Source: Caenimonas sp. SL110 (GTDB taxonomy: Bacteria; Pseudomonadota; Gammaproteobacteria; Burkholderiales; Burkholderiaceae_C). From it: a stretch of 64,000 nucleotides of DNA. This document shows, in pieces, positions 8,885 through 17,997 of the stretch; positions within the stretch are counted from its first letter, which is position 1, and every line of letters begins with the position of its first letter. Under the pieces are notes generated by a model. That model ran no database searches and had not been told where the DNA came from. It saw nothing but the letters and a program-made list of their open reading frames with translations. Location: positions 231,236-295,235 of the forward strand of contig NZ_JANU01000031.1 of assembly GCF_001044395.1 (NCBI RefSeq). Reading direction: 5' to 3'. The translations under genes were made by a program, and so were the position numbers.

Positions 8885-10066
8885 TCAAAACGCGCTGATC
8901 CCAGTCTGCGCCCTGCCCAGAATGAGGGCATGCACATCGTGCGTGCCCTCATAGGTGTTGACCACTTCCAGGTTCACCAGGTGCCGGGCCACGCCGAACT
9001 CGTCGCTGATGCCGTTGCCGCCCATCATGTCGCGCGCGGTGCGGGCAATGTCCAGCGCCTTGCCGCATGAGTTGCGCTTCATGATCGAGGTGATCTCGAC
9101 TGCTGCGGTGCCTTCGTCCTTCATGCGGCCCAGGCGCAGGCAGCCTTGCAGGCCCAGCGTGATTTCGGACTGCATGTCGGCGAGCTTCTTTTGCACCAGC
9201 TGGTTCGCCGCGAGCGGCTTGCCAAACTGCTTGCGATCCAGCACGTATTGACGCGCGCGGTGCCAGCAGTCTTCTGCCGCACCCAATGCACCCCACGCAA
9301 TGCCATAACGCGCGGAGTTCAGGCAGGTGAACGGACCCTTCAGGCCACGCACATCAGGGAACGCGTTTTCCTCGGGGCAGAAGACTTCATCCATCACGAT
9401 CTCGCCCGTGACCGATGCGCGCAGGCCGACCTTGCCGCTGATCTTGGGGGCCGACAAACCCTTGGAGCCCTTGTCGAGCACGAAGCCGCGAATCGAGCCT
9501 TCGTCGTCCTTGGCCCAGACGACAAACACGTCGGCGATAGGGCTATTAGTGATCCACATCTTGGAGCCGGTGAGGCTGTAGCCGCCGTCGACCTTGCGGG
9601 CACGCGTGACCATGCTGCCTGGGTCGGAGCCGTGGTCGGGCTCGGTCAGGCCGAAGCAGCCGATCCATTCGCCGCTGGCGAGCTTGGGCAGGTACTTGCG
9701 TTTGGTTGCTTCATTGCCGAACTCGAAGATCGGCACCATGACCAGCGAGGTCTGCACGCTCATCATCGAGCGATAGCCCGAGTCGATGCGCTCGACTTCA
9801 CGTGCAACCAGGCCATAGCAGACGTAGTTGAGGCCCGCGCCGCCGTAGGTCTCGGGAATCATCGAGCCGAGCAGGCCGAGTTCGCCCATCTCACGAAAGA
9901 TGGCGATGTCGGTTTTCTCGTGGCGAAAGGCTTCCAGCACGCGGGGCAGGAGCTTGTCCTGCGAATAGGCAGCAGCCGTTTCACGCACCATGCGCTCGTC
10001 GCCGGTGAGTTGTTGCTCCAGCAGCAACGGATCGTCCCAATGAAAACTTGCTTTGCTCGTGGCCAT
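8885..10066 (-). CDS. gcdH: Glutaryl-CoA dehydrogenase
   Basis: The 393-residue flavoprotein matches glutaryl-CoA dehydrogenases along its length. It contains [17 protein letters not shown] at the FAD/substrate site and the C-terminal [10 protein letters not shown], whose Glu373 is the catalytic base; the THD after EG is characteristic of GcdH rather than other acyl-CoA dehydrogenases. It oxidises and decarboxylates glutaryl-CoA to crotonyl-CoA, a convergence point for lysine, tryptophan and anaerobic or CoA-dependent aromatic degradation. It stands just downstream of the aminobenzoyl-CoA-type operon (99 bases after RidA) with a dispersed hairpin between, so it may be separately transcribed. 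Confidence 0.95.
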   Translation of the reverse strand: MATSKASFHWDDPLLLEQQLTGDERMVRETAAAYSQDKLLPRVLEAFRHEKTDIAIFREMGELGLLGSMIPETYGGAGLNYVCYGLVAREVERIDSGYRSMMSVQTSLVMVPIFEFGNEATKRKYLPKLASGEWIGCFGLTEPDHGSDPGSMVTRARKVDGGYSLTGSKMWITNSPIADVFVVWAKDDEGSIRGFVLDKGSKGLSAPKISGKVGLRASVTGEIVMDEVFCPEENAFPDVRGLKGPFTCLNSARYGIAWGALGAAEDCWHRARQYVLDRKQFGKPLAANQLVQKKLADMQSEITLGLQGCLRLGRMKDEGTAAVEITSIMKRNSCGKALDIARTARDMMGGNGISDEFGVARHLVNLEVVNTYEGTHDVHALILGRAQTGISAF

Positions 10067-10135
10067 GAATCGTTCCTGAAAAATGTGCGTATATCGTAGC
10101 CGCCAACTACCGATCGCGCGTCGTCGAACTGCATG

Positions 10136-10160
10136 GATGCCGGATCAGGTCCGGCATGAC
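10136..10160. repeat. Dispersed palindromic repeat, copy 1
   Basis: The 25-base unit has 8-base arms ATGCCGGA and TCCGGCAT around a TCAGG loop and ends with GAC. A near-identical copy (one base different, in the loop) is found at 38039-38063. Both copies begin within 10 bases downstream of the stop codon of a minus-strand gene (RidA here, phaB there), so the hairpins may end or stabilise those transcripts. Confidence 0.75.
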
Positions 10161-10165
10161 AACCC

Positions 10166-10564
10166 TCAGCCCGGCAGCATGGCTGTCGCCTCGATCTCCA
10201 CCTTGGCGCGGTCCTCGACGAGCGCCACCACCTGCACTGCGGTCATCGCGATCGTGTAGTTGCCGATGATCTCGCGGTAGGCGCGGCCGATCTCGGCTGC
10301 GGCTGCCATGTATTCGCGCTTGTCCGTCACGTACCAGGTCATGCGCACGATGTGCTCGGGCTTGCCGCCGGCTTCGGTCAATACATCGACGATGTTTTGC
10401 AGCGCCTGCCGAACCTGCGCAGCGAAATCGTCGCTGTGAAAAACGCCCTGCCCGTCCCAGCCGATCATGCCCGCGATGAAGAGCATGCGGCCGCTGGCGA
10501 CCACGCCATTCGAATAACCCTTGGGGCGCGGCCAGCCGGCCGGAAGAATCGCCTGGTGCGTCAT
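10166..10564 (-). CDS. RidA/YjgF family enamine-imine deaminase
   Basis: The 132-residue protein belongs to the RidA (YjgF/YER057c/UK114) family: [20 protein letters not shown] near the N-terminus and [10 protein letters not shown] at the C-terminus, with [10 protein letters not shown] in the middle. RidA trimers hydrolyse reactive enamines and imines to ketones and ammonia. The canonical RidA arginine near the C-terminus is not at its usual place (the segment reads [10 protein letters not shown]), so substrate use may differ from E. coli RidA. The start at 10564 overlaps the acyl-CoA dehydrogenase stop as ATGA, making it the last gene of the operon led by the monooxygenase/reductase fusion. 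A role in removing the amino group of a dearomatised intermediate is my inference. Confidence 0.88.
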   Translation of the reverse strand: MTHQAILPAGWPRPKGYSNGVVASGRMLFIAGMIGWDGQGVFHSDDFAAQVRQALQNIVDVLTEAGGKPEHIVRMTWYVTDKREYMAAAAEIGRAYREIIGNYTIAMTAVQVVALVEDRAKVEIEATAMLPG

Positions 10565-11718
10565 GTCATGTCCTTGAGGAGTTCGCGCGCAATGATGAGT
10601 TGCTGCACTTCGGTCGCACCTTCGTAGATGCGAAGCGATCGGATCTCGCGGTAGAGGCGCTCGACCATCTGGCCGCTCACCACGCCCAGCCCACCAAAGA
10701 TCTGCACGGCCGCGTCGATCACCTGCTGCGCGCCCTCGGTCGCAGTGAGCTTGGCCATTGCGGCTTCGCGCGTGACGTTCTCGCCCTGGTCGCGTTGCCA
10801 CGCGGCCCGATAGACCAGCAGCGCCGAGCTGTCGATGGTGGTTGCCATCTGCGCGAGCTTGGCCTGCGTCAGCTGGAAGTCCGACAGCACCTGGTTGAAC
10901 ATCTTTCGCGTCGTGGCGCGTTGCAGCGCCTCATCGAGCGCGCGGCGCGCAAAGCCCAGCGACGCAGCAGCAACGGATGTGCGAAACACATCGAGCGTGC
11001 GCATCGCGACCTTGAAGCCCTCGCCTGCCGCGCCGACGCGCTGCGTCAACGGCACGCGGCAGTCGGTGAACTTGAGGCGCGCAAGCGGGTGCGGCGCGAT
11101 GACCTGGATGCGCTCGGCAATCTCGAAACCCGGCGTATCGGCATCGACGATAAAGGCCGAGATGCCGCGCGCACCGGGTGCTTCACCGGTGCGGCAGAAC
11201 ACGACGTAGAAATCAGCGATGCCGCCATTGGATATCCACGTCTTTTCACCGTTGATGATGGCGTGGTCACCTTCGATGTGCGCACTGCACTGCATCGCTG
11301 CGACGTCGGAGCCGGCCTCGGGTTCGGACAACGCGAACGCTGCGATGGCTGCGCCTTTGGCAACCCTGGAGAGATAACGTGCCTTTTGATCTGCGGTCCC
11401 CTGCAGGCTGATTGCGCCCGAACCCAGGCCCTGCATCGCAAATGCGAAATCGGCCAGGCCGCTGTGCCGTGCCAGCGTTTCGCGAATCAGGCAGATCGCG
11501 CGTGTGTCGATGGCGTCCGACGCACCGAACTCGCCGCCCACGGCGTGCCGCAGCCAGCCGCCCGCACCCAGCGACTTCACAAGCTGGCGGCATTCGTCAT
11601 CGACATCGCTGCCGTGGTCGTGAGGGATGTGCTCGGCGGCCCAGGCGTCGAGCGAACGCGCGAGTTCGCGATGCCGCTCCTCGAAGAACGGCCACTTGAG
11701 ATAGCGGGTATCGGCCAT
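10561..11718 (-). CDS. Acyl-CoA dehydrogenase of the aminobenzoyl/salicylyl-CoA operon
   Basis: A 385-residue acyl-CoA dehydrogenase with [18 protein letters not shown] at the flavin site, [11 protein letters not shown], and a C-terminal [11 protein letters not shown] whose Glu366 is in the usual catalytic-base position. I place the start at the ATG at 11718, one base after the stop of the crotonase gene; an upstream extension reads into that gene. Together with the crotonase and RidA it forms the beta-oxidation-like lower part of the pathway started by the FAD monooxygenase/reductase. The precise substrate, a cyclic or ring-opened CoA ester, is inferred from the operon only. Confidence 0.9.
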   Translation of the reverse strand: MADTRYLKWPFFEERHRELARSLDAWAAEHIPHDHGSDVDDECRQLVKSLGAGGWLRHAVGGEFGASDAIDTRAICLIRETLARHSGLADFAFAMQGLGSGAISLQGTADQKARYLSRVAKGAAIAAFALSEPEAGSDVAAMQCSAHIEGDHAIINGEKTWISNGGIADFYVVFCRTGEAPGARGISAFIVDADTPGFEIAERIQVIAPHPLARLKFTDCRVPLTQRVGAAGEGFKVAMRTLDVFRTSVAAASLGFARRALDEALQRATTRKMFNQVLSDFQLTQAKLAQMATTIDSSALLVYRAAWQRDQGENVTREAAMAKLTATEGAQQVIDAAVQIFGGLGVVSGQMVERLYREIRSLRIYEGATEVQQLIIARELLKDMT

Positions 11719-11719
11719 G

Positions 11720-12580
11720 TCAGTTGCCCTCGAAGACGGGTTTGGATTTGGCAACGAACGCGTTGTAGGCGCGCGTGAAGTCCTCGGTCATCATGCAGAT
11801 CGCCTGGGCCTGCGCCTCGGCTTCGATGGCCTGCTCGATCGTCATGGCCCACTCTTGATGAAGCATCGTCTTGGTGATGCCGTTGGCGAATGTCGGGCCT
11901 TGTGCGAGGTCACCGGCCAGCTTCTGCGCTTGCCCCAGGAGGTCTTCAGGCGTGCAGATGCGATTGAAAAAGCCCCAGCGCTCGCCCTCTTCTCCCCCCA
12001 GCGAACGGCCGGTGTAGAGCAACTCCGACGCGCGCCCTTGCCCGACGATTCGCGGCAGCATCGCGCACGCGCCCATGTCGCAACCGGCCAGTCCGACGCG
12101 GTTGAAAAGAAATGCGGTCTTGCTGCGCGCCGTGCCCAGGCGCAGGTCCGAGGACATCGCAATGATCGCGCCTGCACCCGCGCACACGCCGTCAATCGCC
12201 GCGACGATGGGCTGCGGACATGCGCGCATCGCCTTGACCAGATCGCCGGTCATGCGCGTGAACATGAGCAGCTCGGGCGCCTTGAGCTTGACCAGCGGAC
12301 CGATGATTTCGTGCACATCGCCGCCCGAGCAGAAGTTGTCGCCCGCGCCCACAACGACGATAGCGTGAACATCTGTCGCGTACTTCAGGCGTGCAAAGAG
12401 ATCGCGCAGCTCGGCGTACGAATCGAAGGTGAGCGGGTTCTTGCGCTCGGGGCGGTTGAGCGTGATCGTCGCGACGGCGTCGGTCACGTTCCAGAGGAAG
12501 TGCGTGGCCTGGTAGGTGGCGAGTTGCTGGCGGTTGCCGGCGACAAGGGCGGGGTCTACGCGTTGAAGGTCAGTGGTCAT
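11720..12580 (-). CDS. Enoyl-CoA hydratase/isomerase family protein (crotonase fold)
   Basis: The 286-residue crotonase has the oxyanion-hole segments [13 protein letters not shown] and [10 protein letters not shown]. The two glutamates that activate water in typical enoyl-CoA hydratases are absent: the first aligns within GAGAII and the second within NRVGLAGCD. It is therefore probably not a simple hydratase and may act as a ring hydrolase, isomerase or C-C cleaving member of the superfamily. An extra segment of about 20 residues precedes the fold. It lies between the monooxygenase/reductase and the acyl-CoA dehydrogenase genes. Confidence 0.88.
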   Translation of the reverse strand: MTTDLQRVDPALVAGNRQQLATYQATHFLWNVTDAVATITLNRPERKNPLTFDSYAELRDLFARLKYATDVHAIVVVGAGDNFCSGGDVHEIIGPLVKLKAPELLMFTRMTGDLVKAMRACPQPIVAAIDGVCAGAGAIIAMSSDLRLGTARSKTAFLFNRVGLAGCDMGACAMLPRIVGQGRASELLYTGRSLGGEEGERWGFFNRICTPEDLLGQAQKLAGDLAQGPTFANGITKTMLHQEWAMTIEQAIEAEAQAQAICMMTEDFTRAYNAFVAKSKPVFEGN

Positions 12581-12611
12581 GTTGGTGGCCTTGTGATGGA
12601 TCGCAGGGCTG

Positions 12612-12650
12612 CCCCCACCTTAGCCCTCCCCCAACGGGGGTGGGGATGGG
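12612..12650. repeat. GC-rich intergenic hairpin that encodes the abmA-like C-terminus
   Basis: CCCCC (12628-12632) pairs with GGGGG (12636-12640) over an AAC loop, flanked by CCCCCAC and GTGGGG in a longer stem. The unit supplies the last residues (SPPPLGEG) and the TAA stop of the upstream fusion gene. It resembles the dispersed family of intergenic hairpins that read as PSPLPLAGEG, seen again at 45957. Confidence 0.6.
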
Positions 12651-14953
12651 AGCAAAGTCTTTTCGCGTTCGAGGTTGCGTTCGAGCTGGGTCTTGCCCGA
12701 AAGGTACTGCCTGGGCCAGTTCACCTGCGTGTAGCCGATTTTTGCGGCTTCCTGCAGGGTCCATGCGGCGTTGGCCAGGTGCGGGCGTGCAACTGCGCAC
12801 AGATCCGCGCGCCCGGCGGCGATGATGCTGTTGACGTGGTCAGCCTCGGAAATCGCGCCCACCGCAATCGTGGGGATGCGTGCCTCGTTGCGGATGCGGT
12901 CCGAGAACGGCGTCTGGTACATGCGCCCGTAAACCGGCTTTTGCTTCTTGCTGACCTGGCCCGACGAGCAGTCGATCATGTCGGCGCCTGCCGCCTTGAA
13001 CAGCTTCGCAATCTCGACCGCGTCGTCGGGCGTGATGCCGCCTTCGACCCAGTCGTGCGCCGAGATTCGCACCGACATCGGCAGGTGCTCAGGCCAGGCT
13101 GCACGCATCGCAGCGAAGACTTCGAGCGGATAGCGAAGGCGGTTTTCCAGCGACCCGCCGTACTCGTCCGTGCGCTGGTTGGTCAGTGGCGAGATGAAGC
13201 TGGAAAGCAGGTAGCCGTGCGCGCAGTGCAGCTCCAGCCAGTCGAAGCCCGCTTGCGCTGCGAGCCTTGTGCTGCGAACGAAGTCTGCCGTGACGCGATC
13301 CATGTCCTGGCGTGTCATCGCCCGCGACCAGTCGCTGACACCGTCGATGAACTGCTGCGGCGACGCGGAAACGAGCGGCCAGTTGCCTGTGGGCAGCGGC
13401 TGGTCTTCGCCTTCCCACGGAACGCAGGTCGAGCCCTTTGCGCCCGCGTGACCGATCTGGATTGCGATCTTCGCGTCGGTGTTGGCATGGACAAAATCCA
13501 CGATCCGTTTGAAGCCATCGCGCTGCGTCTCGCTCCACAGACCCGGGCATCCGGGGGTGATGCGCGCATCGGGTGTCGGGCAGGTCATCTCCACCATCAC
13601 CATGCCCGCACCGCCCATCGCACGCGCGCCCAGGTGCACCAGGTGATAGTCGGCGGGCAAACCATCCACGCACGAGTACTGCGCCATCGGCGAGACGACC
13701 ACGCGATTCTTCAGCGTGACACCGCGCAGGGTGAACGGCGTGAACATCGGCGGCGCCGGGCGCTGCGCCGGCTGGCGTCGGAGCCCGGCGCTCGTAGCGA
13801 TCCAGTCTTCGTAGGCCTCGACGTAGTCCTTGTCACGAGCGCGCAGGTTCTCGTGGCTGATGCGCTGGCTGCGGGTGAGCAGCGAATACGCGAACTGCTC
13901 GGGTGGCAGGTGCGCATAGCGGTCCACGTTCTCGAACCACTCGGTAGAGTTGCGCGCTGCATTCTGGATCTTGAGCACTTCGACGCTGCGGATGGCTTCG
14001 TATCGGGTCAGCGCCTGTTCGAGACCGTCGTGCTGGCCGTCACACAAAACGCGAGCCAGCTCGATCGCATCTTCCAGCGCCAGCTTGGTCCCCGAGCCGA
14101 TAGAAAAATGCGCGGTATGCGCCGCATCGCCCATCAACACCACCGGTTGCCGCCCGTTGTGATGCACCCAGGTCTTGCACACCACGCGCGGAAACCTGAT
14201 CCACTGCGCCGAGCCGCGGAGATGCGCCGAATTGGAGATCAGCGAGTTGCCGTCGAGGTACTTCGCAAAGAGCTTCTCGCAATACGCAATCGCGTCTTCC
14301 TTCTCCATCTTGTCCAGGCCCGCCTTCAACCAGACCTCTTCCGGCGTCTCGACGATGAAGGTGGAGGTGTCGCCGTCGTACTGGTAGGCATGCGCCTGGA
14401 ACCAGCCATGCGGCGTCTCTTCAAAGGCAAAAGTGAAAGCGTCGAATTTCTTGTGCGTGCCCAGCCAGACAAAGCGGCATTTGCGCGTGTCGATGTCGGG
14501 CTGGTAGGTCTGGGCGTACTTGGTACGGATGCGGCTGTTGAGGCCATCGCAGGCGATGATGAGATCGGCGTCCGGATACTGTTCATCGCCCTTCACGTCG
14601 GTCTCGAACACGAGCTTGACGCCAAGCTCTTCGCAGCGTTTTTGCAAAATGTTGAGCAGCCGCTTGCGACCGATGCCGCAGAAACCGTGGCCGCCCGACA
14701 CAGCCTTGTGTCCGCGAATATTGACTTCGATGTCGTCCCAGTGGTTGAACGCGCCCAGGATTTCGCTGGCGGTCTGGGGGTCTGCGGCCTGCAGGTTGCC
14801 CAGCGTCTGGTCCGAGAACACGACGCCCCAGCCGAAGGTGTCGTAGGGCTTGTTGCGCTCGACCACCGTGATGTCGTGCGCAGGCTGATGCTTTTTCATC
14901 AGCAGTGCGAAATACAGGCCCGAAGGTCCGCCGCCTATGCACACGATCTTCAT
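12620..14953 (-). CDS. FAD monooxygenase-Old Yellow Enzyme fusion: 2-aminobenzoyl-CoA monooxygenase/reductase or salicylyl-CoA 5-hydroxylase family
   Basis: The 777-residue protein is a two-domain fusion. Residues 1 to about 385 form a class A FAD monooxygenase ([15 protein letters not shown] at the N-terminus; [20 protein letters not shown] near residue 290). From about 400 to 765 is an NADH:flavin oxidoreductase TIM barrel ([27 protein letters not shown]). This architecture is known from Azoarcus 2-aminobenzoyl-CoA monooxygenase/reductase, which hydroxylates and then reduces the ring of anthraniloyl-CoA, and from salicylyl-CoA 5-hydroxylase-type enzymes. The start has GGAG five bases upstream. 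A matching aryl-CoA ligase is not in this operon. The final 8 or so residues come from a repeat and are probably not functional. Confidence 0.92.
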   Translation of the reverse strand: MKIVCIGGGPSGLYFALLMKKHQPAHDITVVERNKPYDTFGWGVVFSDQTLGNLQAADPQTASEILGAFNHWDDIEVNIRGHKAVSGGHGFCGIGRKRLLNILQKRCEELGVKLVFETDVKGDEQYPDADLIIACDGLNSRIRTKYAQTYQPDIDTRKCRFVWLGTHKKFDAFTFAFEETPHGWFQAHAYQYDGDTSTFIVETPEEVWLKAGLDKMEKEDAIAYCEKLFAKYLDGNSLISNSAHLRGSAQWIRFPRVVCKTWVHHNGRQPVVLMGDAAHTAHFSIGSGTKLALEDAIELARVLCDGQHDGLEQALTRYEAIRSVEVLKIQNAARNSTEWFENVDRYAHLPPEQFAYSLLTRSQRISHENLRARDKDYVEAYEDWIATSAGLRRQPAQRPAPPMFTPFTLRGVTLKNRVVVSPMAQYSCVDGLPADYHLVHLGARAMGGAGMVMVEMTCPTPDARITPGCPGLWSETQRDGFKRIVDFVHANTDAKIAIQIGHAGAKGSTCVPWEGEDQPLPTGNWPLVSASPQQFIDGVSDWSRAMTRQDMDRVTADFVRSTRLAAQAGFDWLELHCAHGYLLSSFISPLTNQRTDEYGGSLENRLRYPLEVFAAMRAAWPEHLPMSVRISAHDWVEGGITPDDAVEIAKLFKAAGADMIDCSSGQVSKKQKPVYGRMYQTPFSDRIRNEARIPTIAVGAISEADHVNSIIAAGRADLCAVARPHLANAAWTLQEAAKIGYTQVNWPRQYLSGKTQLERNLEREKTLLPSPPPLGEG

Positions 14954-14974
14954 AAATACTCCATGTCTGGATTA

Positions 14975-14986
14975 TTTAAGTTTAAA
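14975..14986. promoter_or_regulatory. AT-rich palindrome upstream of the monooxygenase/reductase operon
   Basis: TTTAA-GT-TTAAA lies 22 bases before the ATG of the fusion gene, in the only AT-rich patch of this 102-base gap. It could be an operator of a MarR or TetR type regulator, or part of a promoter. No regulator gene is adjacent. Confidence 0.35.
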
Positions 14987-15010
14987 GCATTTGACCGCCA
15001 CCCCCAAACG

Positions 15011-15037
15011 AAAAAAGGCGGGGATTACCCGCCTTTT
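15011..15037 (-). terminator. Rho-independent terminator after the small protein gene
   Basis: A perfect 10-base stem (AAAAGGCGGG / CCCGCCTTTT, loop GATTA) is followed on the minus strand by six or more T residues. It lies 19 bases past the stop of the 86-residue protein gene at 15056, ending the transcript that runs through the chaperone-like gene. The A-tract on the other arm makes it potentially bidirectional. Confidence 0.85.
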
Positions 15038-15055
15038 CAAAAGGGACGCCCGCGT

Positions 15056-15316
15056 TCAGATGAACTTGTCGGGATTCTTCAGCGAGCCGTCGCTCACGAT
15101 GGCCAGCCCGCTGCGCACTGCTGCGAACAACTCCAGGCTGTCGGGCTTGCGCAGTGGCCTGAAAGATGTACTTTGCGGCACCTCGAAGTCCTTGCCCACA
15201 CCCAGGTCCTCGTCGCCGCGCCAGGAGAGCGTGGACGCCGAGACGTCCTGCCGGACCATGCCTTGCGTGCCAGGATTTGGGACGCCGACTGGGGAACTGC
15301 CGTTGATCGCGCTCAT
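15056..15316 (-). CDS. Small hypothetical protein coupled to a type III chaperone-like gene
   Basis: This 86-residue protein is not recognised. It has no cysteine, no signal peptide and no membrane segment; the N-terminal 25 residues are rich in Ser, Gly, Pro and Val and the C-terminal half contains a predicted amphipathic segment (SLELFAAVRSGLAIV). It starts 3 bases after the TPR chaperone-like gene with an AAGGG ribosome-binding site, and a strong terminator follows, so the two are co-expressed. A secreted or structural partner of the chaperone is possible; nothing in the sequence proves it. Confidence 0.6.
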   Translation of the reverse strand: MSAINGSSPVGVPNPGTQGMVRQDVSASTLSWRGDEDLGVGKDFEVPQSTSFRPLRKPDSLELFAAVRSGLAIVSDGSLKNPDKFI

Positions 15317-15319
15317 GGA

Positions 15320-15892
15320 TTAGCCCTTCTTTCCTGATTGCCGGCGGATGCGGTCGATTGCCGTCATCGCAGAGTCTTGAATCTTGCGGTATTGCGCATC
15401 TTCGCGGCCGAGTTCGAATGCCTTGTCGAAGTGTTCGATGGCCTCTTGCCCCCGGTTCATTCCGGCAAAGCATTCCGCCAGCCGGTACATCGGCAGCGCC
15501 GATTCGCCGTTGCGCATCGCGTGCTGGTAGAACGTGGCGGCGACGTTGTAGACGCCCAGCCGCTGGAACGCCCGACCGGTCAGAAAGTAAAAACGCGCAT
15601 CGAAAGCGGTGTTGATCGCCAGTGACATGGCCAGCGGCGCGGCCTGGAGGAAGTTGCCCTCTTCGCACAGCATCTGGGCCACGATGTACATCTTTTCGTG
15701 CTCATCGCCGGGCGTTGCCGGAGGTGGCGTGCCAAGCGCACCCTTGGCCTCCAGGGCGCGCAAGCGATCCAGGGCGGTTTCAATCATTGCCGCCACAGCG
15801 GGGTCACGCCCTGAACCGGGTAGCCGATCCGGCGGGTTCGTATCAGGAAACATGCGTCTGGGCGGGTCGGGAGGTTGCCATTGCGGGTTCAT
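15320..15892 (-). CDS. Tetratricopeptide protein resembling SycD/LcrH-type III secretion chaperones
   Basis: The product (190 residues from ATG 15892, or 177 from ATG 15853) contains three TPR-like helical pairs: EKMYIVAQMLCEEGNFLQAA, then FYFLTGRAFQRLGVYNVAAT, then YRLAECFAGMNRGQEAIEHF. Length and arrangement match class II chaperones of type III secretion translocators (SycD/LcrH/IpgC), whose first repeats start just like this. The gene overlaps the dusA stop by 10-50 bases depending on the start. No type III apparatus gene is visible in the window. It could also be a general TPR protein, which would be hard to tell apart at this length. Confidence 0.7.
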   Translation of the reverse strand: MNPQWQPPDPPRRMFPDTNPPDRLPGSGRDPAVAAMIETALDRLRALEAKGALGTPPPATPGDEHEKMYIVAQMLCEEGNFLQAAPLAMSLAINTAFDARFYFLTGRAFQRLGVYNVAATFYQHAMRNGESALPMYRLAECFAGMNRGQEAIEHFDKAFELGREDAQYRKIQDSAMTAIDRIRRQSGKKG

Positions 15893-16868
15893 GAGCAATG
15901 GGTAACGGCCCTTCGCAATTCGTTCCACCCGCGTGGGCCAGCCGCATGACCTCCAGCGGATGCGCATCGCGCAGCTTGTGGTCGCTCCAGACCTGCCGCC
16001 ACCGGCGAGCGCCGGCAAGTCCGTTGCGCAGACCCAGCATGTGCCGGGCAATCGAGCTCCATGCCGTGCCGTGCGCCTGCGCCTCCCTGGCCATGTACTC
16101 GCACATTTGCGCTTCGACTGATTCGCGCGTCAGGGCTGAGGGTGCATCGCCGTAGAACTGCTCGTCCCACTCGGCCAGCCACCAGGGGTTGTGATAGGCC
16201 TCGCGCCCGACCATCACGCCGTCGACATGGGCGAGCTGATCGTGGACCTGCGCGGTGGTCTTGATGCCGCCGTTGACCGCGATGGTGAGATGGGGAAACT
16301 CCGCTTTCAGCCGATGCGCGAAGTCGTAGCGAAGCGGCGGCAGCTCGCGGTTTTCCTTGGGCGACAGGCCTTTGAGCCACGCGTTGCGCGCATGGATCAG
16401 GAACACCTCGCAGCCCGCCTCTGCGAGCGTGCCGACGAAATCACGAACGAACTCGTAGCTCTCGATCCGGTCGATGCCCACCCTGTGTTTCACCGTGACC
16501 GGGATCGACACCGCATCGCGCATCGCCTTGACGCAATCGGCAACCAGTTGCGGCTCGGCCATGAGGCACGCACCGAACGAGCCGCGCTGCACGCGCTCGG
16601 ACGGGCATCCGCAGTTCAGGTTGATCTCGTCGTAGCCCCACTCTTCGCCCACGCGAGCGCAGCGCGCCAGGTCACCCGGCTCGCTGCCGCCCAGTTGCAA
16701 CGCGACAGGGTGCTCTTCGGGATTGAAGACGAGGTGCCGCGGAATGTCGCCGTGGATCAGCGCGCCGGTCGTCACCATCTCGCTGTAGAGCAGCGCGTGG
16801 CGGGACAGGAGCCGGTGGAAGTAGCGGCAATGACGGTCGGTCCAGTCCATCATGGGCGCCACGCTCAT
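15843..16868 (-). CDS. dusA: tRNA-dihydrouridine(20/20a) synthase DusA
   Basis: The 341-residue protein begins MSVAPMMDWTDRHCRYF, almost the same as the E. coli DusA core start, and contains the active-site cysteine in NLNCGCPSERV plus NGGIKT and DGVMVGREAYHNPWWLA in the FMN-binding barrel. It reduces U20/U20a in the D-loop of tRNAs using FMN and NADPH. The start at 16868 fits the beginning of the conserved barrel; the reading frame continues upstream without recognisable Dus sequence. It is 70 bases downstream of the phosphotransferase gene on the same strand. A housekeeping gene here is probably a neighbour by chance rather than a pathway member. Confidence 0.95.
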   Translation of the reverse strand: MSVAPMMDWTDRHCRYFHRLLSRHALLYSEMVTTGALIHGDIPRHLVFNPEEHPVALQLGGSEPGDLARCARVGEEWGYDEINLNCGCPSERVQRGSFGACLMAEPQLVADCVKAMRDAVSIPVTVKHRVGIDRIESYEFVRDFVGTLAEAGCEVFLIHARNAWLKGLSPKENRELPPLRYDFAHRLKAEFPHLTIAVNGGIKTTAQVHDQLAHVDGVMVGREAYHNPWWLAEWDEQFYGDAPSALTRESVEAQMCEYMAREAQAHGTAWSSIARHMLGLRNGLAGARRWRQVWSDHKLRDAHPLEVMRLAHAGGTNCEGPLPIAHEPAMATSRPAQTHVS

Positions 16869-16938
16869 GCGCCAGGATGAAGGGTTCTCTCTGATACTCA
16901 AACAAGGTCCCGGATGGTTTGCGAACGTTCGGCCGCAC

Positions 16939-17997
16939 TCAGGTGCCGGCCCTGCCCGCATCGTAACGTCGGGCAGCGTCCCAGGCCAGGTCAGCAAGCG
17001 GCCGCGCCTTTTCTCCGGTCTGCGCTGCATCTGCGGACGCCGCATTGCCATCGCGCGCACGCCTGGCGATTCCCTGCAGGATCGCAGCCATGCGAAACAG
17101 GTTGAACGCCAGGTAAAAGTCCCAGTGCTCGTCGATGCCGTCGATTCCGGTGCGCTCGGCGTACCGGCGGCGGTATTGCGCTTCCTGCGGAATTGCGAGC
17201 GCGTCCAGGTCCAGCCCGCCAATGCCGCGCCAGAGCGCCGCCGGGATATGCCAGCTCATGCAGTGATAGCTGAAGTCCGCCAGCGGATGCCCCAGGGTCG
17301 CGAGTTCCCAGTCGATGACGCCAAGCACGCGGGCGCTGCTGTGGTCGAACACCAGGTTGTCGAGCCGGTAGTCGCCATGGACAACAGCAGTGCGTTCACC
17401 CAGCGGAATACGCTCAGGCAGCCATTCCATCAGGCGATCCATCGCGCCGATGGACTCGGTGAACGATTCGCGGTACTGGCGGGTCCAGCGGGCGATCTGG
17501 CGAGCGAAATAATTGCTGGGCTTGCCGAAATCCGATAGGCCCATCGCAGCGACATCCACGCGATGCAAACTGGCAATGACGCGGTTCATCTCGTCGTAAA
17601 TGGCGGCGCGCTCTTGCCCCGTCATCCCCGGCAAGCCCTGGTCCACCAGCACACGTCCGTCCAGGAACTCCATCAGGTAGAAAGGCGCGCCAACAATCGA
17701 AACGTCGTCGCAATAGGCATAAACCTCCGGCACCGGCACGTCGCTCTGGCGCAGCGCCTTCATCACCCGTGCTTCGCGTTCGATCGCATGCGCGGACGGC
17801 AGCAAGTCGCCCAGGGGCTTTTGCCGCAGGACGCATACACGGTCCGCACCCGTCACCCGGTAGGTCGGGTTGGACTGCCCGCCGGTCAGCCTTGTCAGCG
17901 ACAGGGCGTGCGGGGTCGCGATACCGTTGGCCCGCATGAATTGCGCCAACGCGCCGACGTTCAGCGCAGAGGGTCCCGAGCCTGACGGCGCCGTCAC
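16939..17997 (-). CDS. Aminoglycoside-phosphotransferase-fold kinase, LvaA/ACAD10-11 kinase type
   Basis: The 352-residue protein has an APH/choline-kinase fold: Gly-rich LTGGQSNPTYRV (37-48), the catalytic HGDYRLDN (207-214) and the metal-binding DW (229-230, VIDWELATLGHPLADF). This branch includes the kinase domain of mammalian ACAD10/11 and bacterial LvaA, which phosphorylates the hydroxyl of 4-hydroxyacyl-CoA. The context supports that reading: the start overlaps the SDR stop by ATGA, and the SDR start overlaps an acyl-CoA dehydrogenase in the same way. LvaB, the small partner of LvaA, is not seen. An antibiotic-resistance role is unlikely in this setting. Confidence 0.88.
   Translation of the reverse strand: MTAPSGSGPSALNVGALAQFMRANGIATPHALSLTRLTGGQSNPTYRVTGADRVCVLRQKPLGDLLPSAHAIEREARVMKALRQSDVPVPEVYAYCDDVSIVGAPFYLMEFLDGRVLVDQGLPGMTGQERAAIYDEMNRVIASLHRVDVAAMGLSDFGKPSNYFARQIARWTRQYRESFTESIGAMDRLMEWLPERIPLGERTAVVHGDYRLDNLVFDHSSARVLGVIDWELATLGHPLADFSYHCMSWHIPAALWRGIGGLDLDALAIPQEAQYRRRYAERTGIDGIDEHWDFYLAFNLFRMAAILQGIARRARDGNAASADAAQTGEKARPLADLAWDAARRYDAGRAGT

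Noticed and set aside
11717..15337. 1206-residue open frame on the plus strand across the aminobenzoyl-CoA-type operon
   Set aside because: It runs antisense to two complete, motif-bearing genes and has the Arg/His/Ala composition of a frame shadow. Long antisense frames are common at this GC content.
16939..17997. Antibiotic-modifying aminoglycoside phosphotransferase
   Set aside because: The APH fold is present, but the operon context and the ACAD10/11-like features point to an acyl-CoA pathway kinase.
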